Below are positions 52,233-60,123 of a stretch of DNA of 64,000 nucleotides, piece by piece. The stretch's first letter is position 1; each line of letters starts with the position of its first letter. Under the pieces are notes generated by a model. The model had not been told where the DNA came from, did no database searches, and worked only from the letters and a program-made list of their open reading frames with translations. Source of the DNA: Oscillospiraceae bacterium (GTDB taxonomy: Bacteria > Bacillota > Clostridia > Oscillospirales > CAG-382). The stretch covers positions 62,001 through 126,000 of the forward strand of contig SVTH01000008.1 in NCBI GenBank assembly GCA_015063885.1, read 5' to 3'. The position numbers and the translations under genes are program-made.

Positions 52233-52818
52233 AAAAATAGCCTTCCTTTTCAAGTTTTTCTTTGAGGCCGCGCTTGATGGACGCGATCTCCTTGTGGACC
52301 GTTGATTCACTGCAACGAAGCAGCTTTGCAACGTCCTTGACGGAACGTGCGGCGTAATATCTGCTCATAAAAACGTACATACGGCGGTCGGAAAGTCCGC
52401 GGACGAACTCGTTCAGGATTCGCGCAAGCTCCCCGTATTCCTGCAAAGCAAAAGGATCGTCTTTCGAAGGGATGATCTCCTCAAGCTCCGAGAGCGATAC
52501 CGTCAGTTCGGAGGAGAGACGTTTTTGGCGGTTCTTCGCTTTGTAGAGATCCACGGCTCTCCGTCGGACGATGGTGGCCAGAAACGCCTTCAGGTGGGCG
52601 GGTCTCGCAGGCGGGATCCCGTTCCACGCATCCAGGTAGGTGTCGTTAATACATTCCTCGCTGTCCGAACGATCTCCCAGGACGTTGTAGGCTATGGACA
52701 GCAGAAAGCCTTGATACTTCCGCTGGGTCTCCCCTATTGCCTGCTGATCGCGCCTCCAATACAGCTCTACGATCTCTTCATCTGCAAGAATACTTCCGCT
52801 TTTGGTGGGATGCTCCAT
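52219..52818 (-). CDS. ECF-type RNA polymerase sigma factor, pair 1
   Basis: This protein has 199 residues from the ATG at 52818, behind GAGGAGG. Region 2 covers about 20-90 (YRRDQQ-like LYWRRDQQAIGETQRKYQGF, SDSEECINDTYLDAWNGIPP). Region 4 has YVFMSRYYAARSVKDVAKLL and CSESTVHKEIASIKRGLKEK. It belongs to the SigV-like ECF group of clostridia. It is 41% or so by eye similar to the second sigma gene at 54277, so the two pairs are tandem paralogues. Likely autoregulated. Confidence 0.88.
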   Translation of the reverse strand: MEHPTKSGSILADEEIVELYWRRDQQAIGETQRKYQGFLLSIAYNVLGDRSDSEECINDTYLDAWNGIPPARPAHLKAFLATIVRRRAVDLYKAKNRQKRLSSELTVSLSELEEIIPSKDDPFALQEYGELARILNEFVRGLSDRRMYVFMSRYYAARSVKDVAKLLRCSESTVHKEIASIKRGLKEKLEKEGYFYDRK

Positions 52819-52847
52819 ACCGCACCTCCTCTTTATGAATTTGAAAG

Positions 52848-52890
52848 GCCCTTCATACATACAGTCGACAAAAACACGAAAAACTGTAAA
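52848..52890 (-). promoter_or_regulatory. candidate ECF-sigma autoregulatory promoter and conserved leader, pair 1
   Basis: Minus strand: TTACA, 21 bases, TGTATG, then GAAGGGCC and CAAAT. The same arrangement with the same 21-base spacing lies before pair 2. No other gene in the window has it. Confidence 0.45.
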
Positions 52891-52900
52891 GACCCCGATG

Positions 52901-52930
52901 ATTATAGCATACCCGGGGAAGAAAAAGCAA
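52901..52930 (-). promoter_or_regulatory. sigma-A promoter of ECF pair 1
   Basis: Minus strand: -35 TTGCTT, an 18-base spacer ending TATGC (extended -10), -10 TATAAT. It partly overlaps the terminator of pair 2. Confidence 0.6.
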
Positions 52931-52953
52931 GGGCTGAGCAGACGCTCAGCCCG
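52918..52953 (-). terminator. terminator after ECF pair 2
   Basis: The stem GGGCTGAGC/GCTCAGCCC has a 4-base loop. On the minus strand TTGCTTTTTC follows. Confidence 0.8.
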
Positions 52954-52984
52954 GGTATGGCTCGTATTCCGTTTCGGGGAAGGT

Positions 52985-54280
52985 TTATTTCCCGTGGTTT
53001 TCCTTTTGCTTTTCGAAATACTCGGTATATCCGCTGACGGGTATGGCGGGGACGTAGGTCTTGGCGTAGATCAGGTTTCCGTTTGGTGCGGTGCCGATCT
53101 TTTTATAAAAAGCGTAGAAAGGGATCCCCGTGCTGGGCACTTCGCGGTCTGTGTTATAGTAATATCTAAACAGGTACTCCATGGATACGAAGTCATATCC
53201 TTCGAAATCCACCTTTTCCTGCTCTGCCATACACAGAGGGCATGAATGTCCCCCGAACACGTAGCCGTTATACAGCAACGCCTCAGCCTCCTCCAAGGAG
53301 ATCCTTTCGGTTGCGGTAATCATGCTGTATTCCTGCGCCATGGTACCGCGGGAACGGGAATAAATGATATTCGAAGCCTTCCGTATGCCGTCGGTTTCGA
53401 TATCGTCTTCGGAAGTCTCGTCGTAATAGAATTCCAGAGAAATAGAATCGGAGACGGGATTGGCTTGGAACTCATTCAAGGGATGTGCGCTTTTATCATA
53501 AAAGTAAATGGTTATCCCTTCCGCATCATACTCGTAGTAGCGGCGAATGATCTTCGTATCGGGAAAGGACTCCCCAAAAACGTTGCATAGTTTTTCCCTG
53601 ACAGAGCTTAAAGATGCGATGATCTCTTGATCGGACAAGCGTTGATCGATCTGAACGATCTCCCCATCCAGCGTGATCTCTCGGTTCTCACTATAGGTGT
53701 GAAACAAATATATAGAATAGCGGCGGTCGGTCTGGGCTGCAGACATATAGGGAGAGTCTAATTCCGGGAACGTAATCGTCAATCCATCTTGATAGAATTT
53801 ATACCTTTCGATTTCATACCGCGGGATCGAAATCTCGAGAGAGGCGAACAATTTTGGGAGAATGGTATCCAAAAACTCCCGAAAAGCCTCCTCGTCTTCT
53901 TCGAAAGAAAGGACGTTCCTCTGATACAGGGGCAGATATTTCTGCTCCGTCAAGGGGTTCAGATGTAAGAATTGATCGTCGGGAAAGTAGACCTTGGTGT
54001 ACGAGTTGGTCGCCACGCCGTCACTAAAGTATTCCGGAAAGAAGCCTTCGATGGCTTCCGCAGTATATAAAGCGTTGCTCCAGGTGGGAACAGAGGGTGT
54101 CTTGGGAATCACAAAGGAGACACCGACGATCAACAATAAGCAGGCGGCGACGGAGGCGATGGGGAGCCATTTTTTCTTCTTTTTGGATCTTTTCTTTAAG
54201 GATTCTTTTTGCAGGACGTATTCTTCTACAAGGGCGGGGTCCAGGTGGTTCAGACCTTCGTTCCATTCTTGTTTCTTCAT
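52985..54280 (-). CDS. membrane-anchored ECF sigma partner protein (putative anti-sigma), pair 2
   Basis: This 431-residue protein has a short cytosolic part with a very basic flank (KKRSKKKKKWLP), then a TM helix at about 40-58 (IASVAACLLLIVGVSFVIP). The extracytoplasmic domain has about 370 residues and includes EEAEALLYNGYVFGGHSCPLC, a HSCPLC pair near the C-terminus, and KEIGT-like aromatic segments. The N-terminal 60 residues match pair 1 in design, but the outside domain differs. Its start overlaps the sigma stop as ATGA. Confidence 0.7.
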   Translation of the reverse strand: MKKQEWNEGLNHLDPALVEEYVLQKESLKKRSKKKKKWLPIASVAACLLLIVGVSFVIPKTPSVPTWSNALYTAEAIEGFFPEYFSDGVATNSYTKVYFPDDQFLHLNPLTEQKYLPLYQRNVLSFEEDEEAFREFLDTILPKLFASLEISIPRYEIERYKFYQDGLTITFPELDSPYMSAAQTDRRYSIYLFHTYSENREITLDGEIVQIDQRLSDQEIIASLSSVREKLCNVFGESFPDTKIIRRYYEYDAEGITIYFYDKSAHPLNEFQANPVSDSISLEFYYDETSEDDIETDGIRKASNIIYSRSRGTMAQEYSMITATERISLEEAEALLYNGYVFGGHSCPLCMAEQEKVDFEGYDFVSMEYLFRYYYNTDREVPSTGIPFYAFYKKIGTAPNGNLIYAKTYVPAIPVSGYTEYFEKQKENHGK

Positions 54281-54873
54281 AAACGGTAACCCTCACTTTC
54301 AAGTTTTGCTTTCAAGGACTTGCGGATGGCGGCAAGCTCTTTGTTGACGGTGGAGCGGCTGACCTTCAGTTCACGGGCGATTTTTTCGATGGAAACCGCA
54401 ACGTAGTAGCGGCTCATAAAGATATACCGTTTCCGTTTGTCCAGGGAATACAGAAACTCGCTGATGACTTTACCCAGGGCGGCGGCGTCGAAATCCGGCT
54501 CTGCTTCCCCGCCGTCGGAAAGAAATTCCTCCAATTCGGAAAGAGACACGGTCAGCTCCGAGGGGATGGCGGTCTTCTTTCTTGCCTTGTGGTAGCGTTT
54601 GATGGCGGCTCTTCTGGCAACGGTGGTCAGAAATGCCTTCAGCACGGCGGGCTTGGTGGGAGGGATGGCGTTCCACGTGCCTAAGTAGGTGTCGTTCAAG
54701 CATTCCTCGCAGTCCATGGGGTCGTTCAGCAGGTTGCGGATCACGGAAAACAGATAGTTTTTGTACTTGAAGTCCGTTTCCTCGATGGCGGTTTCGTCGC
54801 GGTTCCAATACAGGGTAACGATGGCTTCGTCGGGGAGGGGTGTGCGCGGGGACGTTTGCTTTTGAAGTTCCAT
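54277..54873 (-). CDS. ECF-type RNA polymerase sigma factor, pair 2
   Basis: This 198-residue protein has region 2 VTLYWNRDETAIEETDFKYK and DCEECLNDTYLGTWNAIPPT, and region 4 YIFMSRYYVAVSIEKIAREL with KVSRSTVNKELAAIRKSLKA. It is the same subgroup as pair 1 (shared CEECLNDTYL, WNAIPP, FMSRYY). An AAAGGAGGC site precedes the ATG. Its leader carries the same TTACA-N21 arrangement as pair 1. Confidence 0.9.
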   Translation of the reverse strand: MELQKQTSPRTPLPDEAIVTLYWNRDETAIEETDFKYKNYLFSVIRNLLNDPMDCEECLNDTYLGTWNAIPPTKPAVLKAFLTTVARRAAIKRYHKARKKTAIPSELTVSLSELEEFLSDGGEAEPDFDAAALGKVISEFLYSLDKRKRYIFMSRYYVAVSIEKIARELKVSRSTVNKELAAIRKSLKAKLESEGYRL

Positions 54874-54901
54874 AGCTTGCCTCCTTTCGCATTGATTTGA
54901 T

Positions 54902-54947
54902 GGGCCCTTCGATCATAGAAGTACCGAATTTTTCGAAAGTGTGTAAC
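54902..54947 (-). promoter_or_regulatory. candidate ECF-sigma autoregulatory promoter and conserved leader, pair 2
   Basis: Minus strand: GTTACA, 21 bases, TTCTATG, then GAAGGGCCC and CAAAT. It mirrors the leader of pair 1. Confidence 0.45.
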
Positions 54948-54959
54948 GGGTTTTAGGAA

Positions 54960-54988
54960 ATTATAGCATAAATTTTTTATTCTCGCAA
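54960..54988 (-). promoter_or_regulatory. sigma-A promoter of ECF pair 2
   Basis: Minus strand: -35 TTGCGA, a 17-base spacer ending TATGC, -10 TATAAT. Confidence 0.65.
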
Positions 54989-55018
54989 GGGAGAGGCACT
55001 TATACGGTCAAAATGTTC

Positions 55019-55047
55019 TTGCAATTTCTATGGAACTATGATATGCT
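55019..55047 (+). promoter_or_regulatory. promoter of the small membrane protein gene at 55091
   Basis: -35 TTGCAA, a 17-base spacer, -10 TATGCT. Confidence 0.6.
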
Positions 55048-55090
55048 GAATACAGGAAAAGCGACAACCTATAACACAGAGGAGAAAGAA

Positions 55091-55579
55091 ATGAAGAAAC
55101 TGCTTTTGCTTCCCACCATGCTCTTCCCCTATTTTTTCGTTTTGGGAGAGTCTGAAGACGACCTGCAATTGGAGGAGATCCTTATCTTCGGTGGTTTGTT
55201 TTTGGCACTTTCCTTGATCTGCAACGTGATCTATATGGTTTTGTCGAGAAACGAGGATCCCCGCAAGCTGATGGGCGGGGCGCTTCTGGTCAAGCTGATA
55301 CATATCCCTGCTTACGTCATGATCTTCTTTTACGGTGCAGTCGCTTCGCTTATGTTCTTCATGGCGCTTCCGTTGATCATCATGTACGTTGTATTCGATT
55401 ATATCGTCTTACTGCTCAGCAGCTCCCTTTCTGTTTTCGGATTGGTAAAAAACATGAAAAACAACGAGGCGTTTTCTACCGTAGCGTTGTTCTGCCAATT
55501 CGTTTTTTGCGCGGACGTTATCAGTCTGCTGGTCGTTTGGATCCATTCCAAATTGCAACGGAACGCCGTTTCCGAATAA
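55091..55579 (+). CDS. membrane protein, unknown function
   Basis: This protein has 162 residues from the ATG at 55091, behind GAGGAGAAAG; the frame is open upstream over the promoter. Four or five hydrophobic helices are visible: LLLLPTMLFPYFFVL, ILIFGGLFLALSLICNVIYMV, LIHIPAYVMIFFYGAVASLMF, and YVVFDYIVLLLSSSLSVFGL. There is a short charged loop between helices 2 and 3 (SRNEDPRKLMGG). I do not recognise the family. It is divergent from ECF pair 2 and could be one of its targets, but that is a guess. Confidence 0.65.
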   Translation: MKKLLLLPTMLFPYFFVLGESEDDLQLEEILIFGGLFLALSLICNVIYMVLSRNEDPRKLMGGALLVKLIHIPAYVMIFFYGAVASLMFFMALPLIIMYVVFDYIVLLLSSSLSVFGLVKNMKNNEAFSTVALFCQFVFCADVISLLVVWIHSKLQRNAVSE

Positions 55580-55595
55580 AATCACGCAGTAGCCA

Positions 55596-55626
55596 AAACA
55601 CCGCCCGAGAGAGGCGGTGTTTTTTG
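55596..55626. terminator. bidirectional terminator
   Basis: The stem CACCGCC/GGCGGTG has loop CGAGAGA, with A and T runs on the two sides, between convergent genes. Confidence 0.85.
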
Positions 55627-55661
55627 ATAAGGGAGATCGCGGTGTATTGGACGTGGTCTCT

Positions 55662-56381
55662 TTATGCTTTTTTGTAACGGGTAACCAAGGTGCCGTCCTG
55701 TTGCTTTACTTCCAGAAGGTTAAAGGCATAACACTCCCCTTCCGTAAAGAGGGGCTTACCGTCTTTGCCTGCGGTGACGGGAGCTTGCACCAGGGAGAGC
55801 TCGTCCACGCAGTCAGCACGGAGGAAATGTCCGTTGATGATGCTACCGCCCTCCAGCACGTAAAACGACGGGGAAAGGTGTTCGTACAGCAGAAGCAGGG
55901 CAAGGGGCACGTCGATCTCCTTCTCCCCTGCTACGATATAGGAGATCTCCATCTCCTCCAGGTAGGTAAGGTAGCGGGGATCTACCTGCTCGGTGACCAC
56001 CTCGATGATCCTTGCGCCGTCGTAGCCCGGATCCTCGTCGCGGATCACGTTGGACTGCCAGCCCAGCCTTCCTTTGGGGTCGAAGGCGATGGCAAAGTAG
56101 GTGTCCTCAAAGGTGTCGTCCGTCCAGAAGTTCATCAAGAAGCCTGCTTCCCGTTCCGTGGGCTCGTAGGTGGAAAGGTCGGGATACCAGCCTCCCGTGA
56201 AGCTTTCCTCCATGGTTACCCGCCCGCAGATGAAGCCGCCGGAGCCCTGCTCCTTGTAGTCTCTGTTCAGTTGGTAGTAGACCTCCGTGGCGGGGGCACA
56301 TTCGGGGCGGCGGAGAAATTCTCCGGTGACCTTCCCGTCGACGGAGGTCACCATGTGGCAAAGAATGTAGGGTCTGTTCAT
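55662..56381 (-). CDS. RibD C-terminal/dihydrofolate-reductase-like reductase
   Basis: This protein has 239 residues from the ATG at 56381; the longer frame upstream overlaps promoter and terminator. It starts MNRPYILCHMVTSVDGKVTG, the RibD_C start in which SVDG is typical. It contains GGFICGRVTMEESFTGGWY, an NADPH-fold segment EDPGYDGARIIEVVTEQ, and LEGGSIINGHFLRADCVDEL near the C-terminus. It is the stand-alone YyaP/YwjB-like class and probably an NADPH-dependent reductase; whether it acts in riboflavin synthesis is not shown by context. Confidence 0.85.
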   Translation of the reverse strand: MNRPYILCHMVTSVDGKVTGEFLRRPECAPATEVYYQLNRDYKEQGSGGFICGRVTMEESFTGGWYPDLSTYEPTEREAGFLMNFWTDDTFEDTYFAIAFDPKGRLGWQSNVIRDEDPGYDGARIIEVVTEQVDPRYLTYLEEMEISYIVAGEKEIDVPLALLLLYEHLSPSFYVLEGGSIINGHFLRADCVDELSLVQAPVTAGKDGKPLFTEGECYAFNLLEVKQQDGTLVTRYKKA

Positions 56382-56412
56382 ATGTAAATCCTTTGTGGTT
56401 TGGTCTGACGAT

Positions 56413-56441
56413 ATTATACACGGTTTTCTTGGATTCGTCAA
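56413..56441 (-). promoter_or_regulatory. promoter of the RibD-like gene
   Basis: Minus strand: -35 TTGACG, a 17-base spacer, -10 TATAAT. Confidence 0.8.
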
Positions 56442-56480
56442 GAAAAAATCCCTTGCAACCCGAAAGAAGCAAGGGATCAT
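56441..56480. terminator. terminator downstream of the methyltransferase at 56650
   Basis: The stem ATCCCTTGC/GCAAGGGAT is followed on the minus strand by a run of six T. The remaining 56481-56649 is AT-rich and empty. Confidence 0.75.
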
Positions 56481-56649
56481 TTTTGTATTTGAAAGGTTGA
56501 TCAGCGGTCGATATAACATAAGTAGTTTTTCAAGATAGTATTAAAGTTTAATAATATATAAAACTTAGCACACTGCGGATAAAGAGAAGCTGCAAAGGAG
56601 ACTTATTCCTCGGCAGTTGTTTTGTTCGGGATATTGTAATAGCGATTTT

Positions 56650-57429
56650 TCATTTCCTTCCAATATGAAGATCGATGGTATCGACCAAATCAATTTGGCC
56701 ATATTTTTGTATAGCAGAGCGAATTTTATCAAAAAACACTTTTCGTTTTTCTTCACATAACGCCATATGGTCAGAATAAGTATGCAATAAACCTATATAA
56801 TCGTCTGCATGGAACGTGCGTTTTCCTTGGTATAGCTTGAAAAGGCAATCGGCATAACCGTACGTTTCAAAATACCTGCTTAAACGATTGCAACGAGAGA
56901 CGTACCATTTACTTTCCGTAAGCGATGCGGACTCTTCTTTACTGTCCGGCAAGTATTCAGCGTACAATGCTTGGATTTCGAAATAAAGTTCGGTATTATC
57001 CCGTGAAATACGGGGTGTATTCCAAAAGGTTGCAAGGACACCGTTTGGCGTAAGGAGTTCTTTGCACCTTGCATAAGCGTATTCGGGCTTTATCCAGTGG
57101 AAAGCCGTGGCGGCAAAGATCAAGTCATATTTTTCATCGGTACAATAGTCTTCAAACTTTACGTTAACGATCTTGAAATTATCACGTTTGGAAAGTTTTT
57201 GTTTGGTGTATTCTGCAAGATTTTCACCAAGCTCGACAGCCGTTACCTTTGCGCCTGTTTTAACAAACGGCAAGGTTGCATTACCCGTGCCACAACCTAT
57301 TTCGAGAAGATTGCTGTTTTTGCCAATATCGGCGTACTCAATAATATCGCTGTAAAGCTCCGCAACGTATTTAGGTCTGTATTTGTCGTACATAACCACG
57401 TTTTCATCAAAGTACTTTTCGTTCCCCAT
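56650..57429 (-). CDS. class I SAM-dependent methyltransferase
   Basis: This 259-residue protein has LLEIGCGTGNATLPFVKTGA at about 39-58 (motif I), VTAVELGENLAEYTKQ, YDLIFAATAFHWIKPEYAY and LLTPNGVLATFWNTPRISRD. This is the same general group as the enzyme at 48542 (both have FHW and a Trp-Asn after strand 5). Substrate unknown. The gene is AT-richer than the housekeeping part of the window. Its promoter shares a 12-base element with that of the XRE-methyltransferase operon next to it. Confidence 0.85.
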   Translation of the reverse strand: MGNEKYFDENVVMYDKYRPKYVAELYSDIIEYADIGKNSNLLEIGCGTGNATLPFVKTGAKVTAVELGENLAEYTKQKLSKRDNFKIVNVKFEDYCTDEKYDLIFAATAFHWIKPEYAYARCKELLTPNGVLATFWNTPRISRDNTELYFEIQALYAEYLPDSKEESASLTESKWYVSRCNRLSRYFETYGYADCLFKLYQGKRTFHADDYIGLLHTYSDHMALCEEKRKVFFDKIRSAIQKYGQIDLVDTIDLHIGRK

Positions 57430-57460
57430 CGTCTTTGCCTTTCAAATATTTTTCGTTTAT

Positions 57461-57489
57461 ATTGTACCACATTAAATGCGGTATGTCGA
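57461..57489 (-). promoter_or_regulatory. promoter of the methyltransferase at 56650, with shared upstream element
   Basis: Minus strand: -35 TCGACA, a 17-base spacer, -10 TACAAT. The -35 lies inside TGTTGCTCGACA, which is repeated at the promoter at 59292. Confidence 0.65.
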
Positions 57490-57505
57490 GCAACAGATCG
57501 TTGAA

Positions 57506-57536
57506 TAACCCCGAGAGAATTTAAACTCTCGTGGTT
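57506..57536 (-). terminator. hairpin after the Zn-ribbon methyltransferase gene
   Basis: The stem CGAGAG/CTCTCG is flanked by AACC/GGTT extensions. The T-run on the minus strand is weak. No gene lies in 57430-57612. Confidence 0.5.
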
Positions 57537-57612
57537 TCGAGAAACACGTAAGAAACGTTATCTTGGAATGTTTGAAACTTGCCGATACTTTATTTTGAGT
57601 GACCCATGATTC

Positions 57613-58575
57613 TCATTTATAATAAGTTGTGATCACTATATCCGCTTCGATGCCTTTTAGGGAAATTTCCGGGAAGTTCTCTCCGTATTTCGCGGCAAAC
57701 GTTTGCAAAAGCTCCGCTACGATTTCATCGTGCAGCTCTTTTGGCACGTCCACCTGGTCCGAAAAACCGCGGGACGTGAACCTGGGCAGGAAGCATTCTT
57801 TGAGAGGTCTTACGTATTGTTGTTTTCTCTCAATCGTTTTTTCGGTTCGACGGCTGAACAGGCGGTTGCAAAAGTCTTCCCTATGGAATTTCCAACTATA
57901 CTTCTTTGCGTAGATGCCGCGTTTGTTTAGTTTCTCCCAATATTCACGGTACAGGGAATTTACGATCTCAAAATACAGGGAATTATCAAACGGTGCTTCG
58001 GGCGTTTTGCCCGGTGCGTCATCTCTGCACACGAAGGCACCGCCTTTTTTGAGAACGCGGTATATTTCCCGCACTACCCTTTCGGGATTGGAAATAAGGT
58101 GCAAAACACTGTTTGCAACGACCGTGTCCACGCTTTCGTCGGCAAGGGGAATCTCAAGAGCGTTCATACGGCATAGCGTAACGTTCTCAAGGCTGATTTG
58201 ATTGTGTGCGGCCTTCTCCCTGAGGATCTTTAGCATACTGTTGGAAATATCACCTGCAATCGTTCTCGTCCCATTTGCTGCGCAGGGTACGGCGAGGCAG
58301 CCGTCGCCGCAAGCGAGGTCGAGAAAAATACCGTCTCCGGTTAACTCAGATATTTCCTTTGCAAAGATTGCATCGGATTCTTCGATCAGGTATTTTCGGC
58401 CGCCGGAATAGGCTTCCCCAATATACTCGTAGCCGATGTATTGGTCTCCGTTTCCGCTTGTGACCATATCGGGCACGTCGGTCAACTGCCATACGTTATG
58501 AAGTTGTCTTACAGTATACCCGCATTTGCACCGCGGAAATGAAAAAACAGACCTGCATTTTGAACAGACGAACAT
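57613..58575 (-). CDS. SAM-dependent methyltransferase with N-terminal zinc ribbon (RlmA-like plan)
   Basis: This 320-residue protein opens with a Cys cluster (FVCSKCRSVFSFPRCKCGY; Cys4, 7, 16, 18) that should bind zinc. The Rossmann domain follows with FLDLACGDGCLAVPCAANGT (motif I), IAGDISNSMLKILREKA, VVANSVLHLISNPERVV and LKKGGAFVCRDDAPG. The C-terminal 120 residues are helical and basic. A zinc ribbon before a methyltransferase is the plan of RlmA, the 23S rRNA G745/G748 enzyme, but the Cys spacing differs, so the target is open. It is 3 bases after the XRE regulator gene. Confidence 0.8.
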   Translation of the reverse strand: MFVCSKCRSVFSFPRCKCGYTVRQLHNVWQLTDVPDMVTSGNGDQYIGYEYIGEAYSGGRKYLIEESDAIFAKEISELTGDGIFLDLACGDGCLAVPCAANGTRTIAGDISNSMLKILREKAAHNQISLENVTLCRMNALEIPLADESVDTVVANSVLHLISNPERVVREIYRVLKKGGAFVCRDDAPGKTPEAPFDNSLYFEIVNSLYREYWEKLNKRGIYAKKYSWKFHREDFCNRLFSRRTEKTIERKQQYVRPLKECFLPRFTSRGFSDQVDVPKELHDEIVAELLQTFAAKYGENFPEISLKGIEADIVITTYYK

Positions 58576-58578
58576 AGC

Positions 58579-59268
58579 TTAACTCCTGTTTTTGTACCCG
58601 CTCTCGTCCCAATAATGCCGATAGAGAAGGTCAAGAGCTTCGTTAGGCAAGGCACCCTCGATCACCGCGGCTTCGATTTGGGAGGTAAGGTATTCCGCGT
58701 AAGGCAAAAGAATTTCTATCAAGTGCCAATCCATCTCGCCATCCAGGATCTTTTCGAAAATCATGGATTTCGATTTGATATCAAGTAAAGGTAGAAGTTT
58801 TTGCAAAAGGGCCGGGGCAATGGATTGAAAATCTGCCGTTTCCATCAGCGAAACTACCGTTTCGTCGTTGAGGTATTCTGCGAGCTCAACGATGCTTGTA
58901 ATATCAACACCTTGCTTTTTGCAGGTTTCGGAAAGCTTGGCCAAAACGCTGGGCTTTAAGATCGGTGCAAGGTTAACCATATCTTGAAAATCATCCACAA
59001 CAACGTCATGGTTTCCAACTGCCACGTTACCGAGGATCATTGACTCCCCTTTCGTAGGTTCGCCGGAGTTGATCAGCTCGTCAAGGGTGACGCCGAATAT
59101 TTCGGCAAGTAAAACGAGAATGGAAACGTCTGGGAAACAATGTCCTTTCTCGTATCTCGAAACCGCTTGATGGGTTACGTTAAGCTTGTCCGCAAGCTCA
59201 GATTGGGTCATATCGGCATTCTTGCGAAGGCGGGACAGATAACCGCCGAATTTTGTGATATCAAACAT
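58579..59268 (-). CDS. XRE-family regulator of the methyltransferase operon
   Basis: This 229-residue protein has an N-terminal helix-turn-helix at residues 6-60 (KFGGYLSRLRKNADMTQSEL, NVTHQAVSRYEKGHCFPD). The C-terminal part of about 150 residues contains repeated helical motifs (LVELAEYLNDETVVSLMETA, ALLQKLLPLLDIKSKSMIFE), a type common in Firmicute regulators that sense a small molecule or phosphorelay state. It is the first gene of the operon with the zinc-ribbon methyltransferase. A GAGGTGC site precedes the ATG. Confidence 0.85.
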   Translation of the reverse strand: MFDITKFGGYLSRLRKNADMTQSELADKLNVTHQAVSRYEKGHCFPDVSILVLLAEIFGVTLDELINSGEPTKGESMILGNVAVGNHDVVVDDFQDMVNLAPILKPSVLAKLSETCKKQGVDITSIVELAEYLNDETVVSLMETADFQSIAPALLQKLLPLLDIKSKSMIFEKILDGEMDWHLIEILLPYAEYLTSQIEAAVIEGALPNEALDLLYRHYWDESGYKNRS

Positions 59269-59291
59269 AGCTGCACCTCGTTTCCGGTCTG

Positions 59292-59320
59292 ATTATAACA
59301 TATACTTTCCGATTTGTCGA
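59292..59320 (-). promoter_or_regulatory. promoter of the XRE-methyltransferase operon
   Basis: Minus strand: -35 TCGACA, a 17-base spacer, -10 TATAAT. It shares TGTTGCTCGACA with the promoter at 57461. Confidence 0.7.
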
Positions 59321-59342
59321 GCAACAATCGATTGCAAACAAG

Positions 59343-59372
59343 ATACCGCCGAGGAAATCCTCGGCGGTATTG
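59343..59372 (-). terminator. terminator after the membrane protein gene at 59381
   Basis: A perfect 13-base stem ATACCGCCGAGGA/TCCTCGGCGGTAT has a 2-base centre. On the minus strand CTTGTTTG follows. Confidence 0.75.
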
Positions 59373-59380
59373 TCCAAATA

Positions 59381-59902
59381 TCAATCTTCTTTTGGTAAAG
59401 AATTGTAAGCACTATTAAAGCCAATTTTATATCCAATTATTACCGACGCTATGTAAAAAGGATAGGTCATTAACGTACCGCATATGTAATAAATCGTGGG
59501 GACATCAGTTCTACTAAAAATAGCACCATCAACATTATATATAATCCACCCTAAGTAATAGCCTGCTCCTGTCACATACATACCATATCCTAATATGGAG
59601 GAAATGCCAAACTGAACAATTAATGCTATACATACCGGAACAACAATTTCGGTTAATTTCCAGTTTTCAATTTTGTGTGTCAATCTTGCTTTGCGGAAAG
59701 ATTTATAGGCTCGGAAAAACAAAACAATCGTTGCAACAACAAGAAAGCCGAGCACTCGAAAAAGTCGGTCTACTAACTCAATACGACCAAATAGCATACT
59801 AATAACCAATGGAATAGCCATATCAGCAATCAGCATACCGATCCAAAGCCCGATATTTAAATCAAATAAAACGCCTAAGCTTTTCTTAAAAGTATTTTTC
59901 AT
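59381..59902 (-). CDS. four-TM membrane protein, unknown function
   Basis: This 173-residue protein has hydrophobic helices near 15-35 (IGLWIGMLIADMAIPLVISM), 45-63 (VLGFLVVATIVLFFRAY), 85-110 (IVVPVCIALIVQFGISSIL) and 140-160 (MTYPFYIASVIIGYKIGF). A short charged loop lies near 65-80. It is clearly AT-richer than genes before 56 kb. I do not recognise it. It is the last gene before the attachment region and could belong to the host chromosome or to an older insertion. Confidence 0.65.
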   Translation of the reverse strand: MKNTFKKSLGVLFDLNIGLWIGMLIADMAIPLVISMLFGRIELVDRLFRVLGFLVVATIVLFFRAYKSFRKARLTHKIENWKLTEIVVPVCIALIVQFGISSILGYGMYVTGAGYYLGWIIYNVDGAIFSRTDVPTIYYICGTLMTYPFYIASVIIGYKIGFNSAYNSLPKED

Positions 59903-60123
59903 GTTTCACACTTCCTTTCGATAATAAAATAATACCATACTTGTGAGCAAAACGCAAGCCCCAGAAATATAGTCCAAGGATTAATAAAAGTTGATTTGAT
60001 GCTCTTTTGATGATGTAGTAAACGGAAAGGTTGCGAGCAGAACGTAATAGATGAGAAAATGATGCCCGATTTGAGCATCAAAGTGGGATTTCGTGGACCG
60101 TTGCTCGCGAAAATTGAAAAAGC

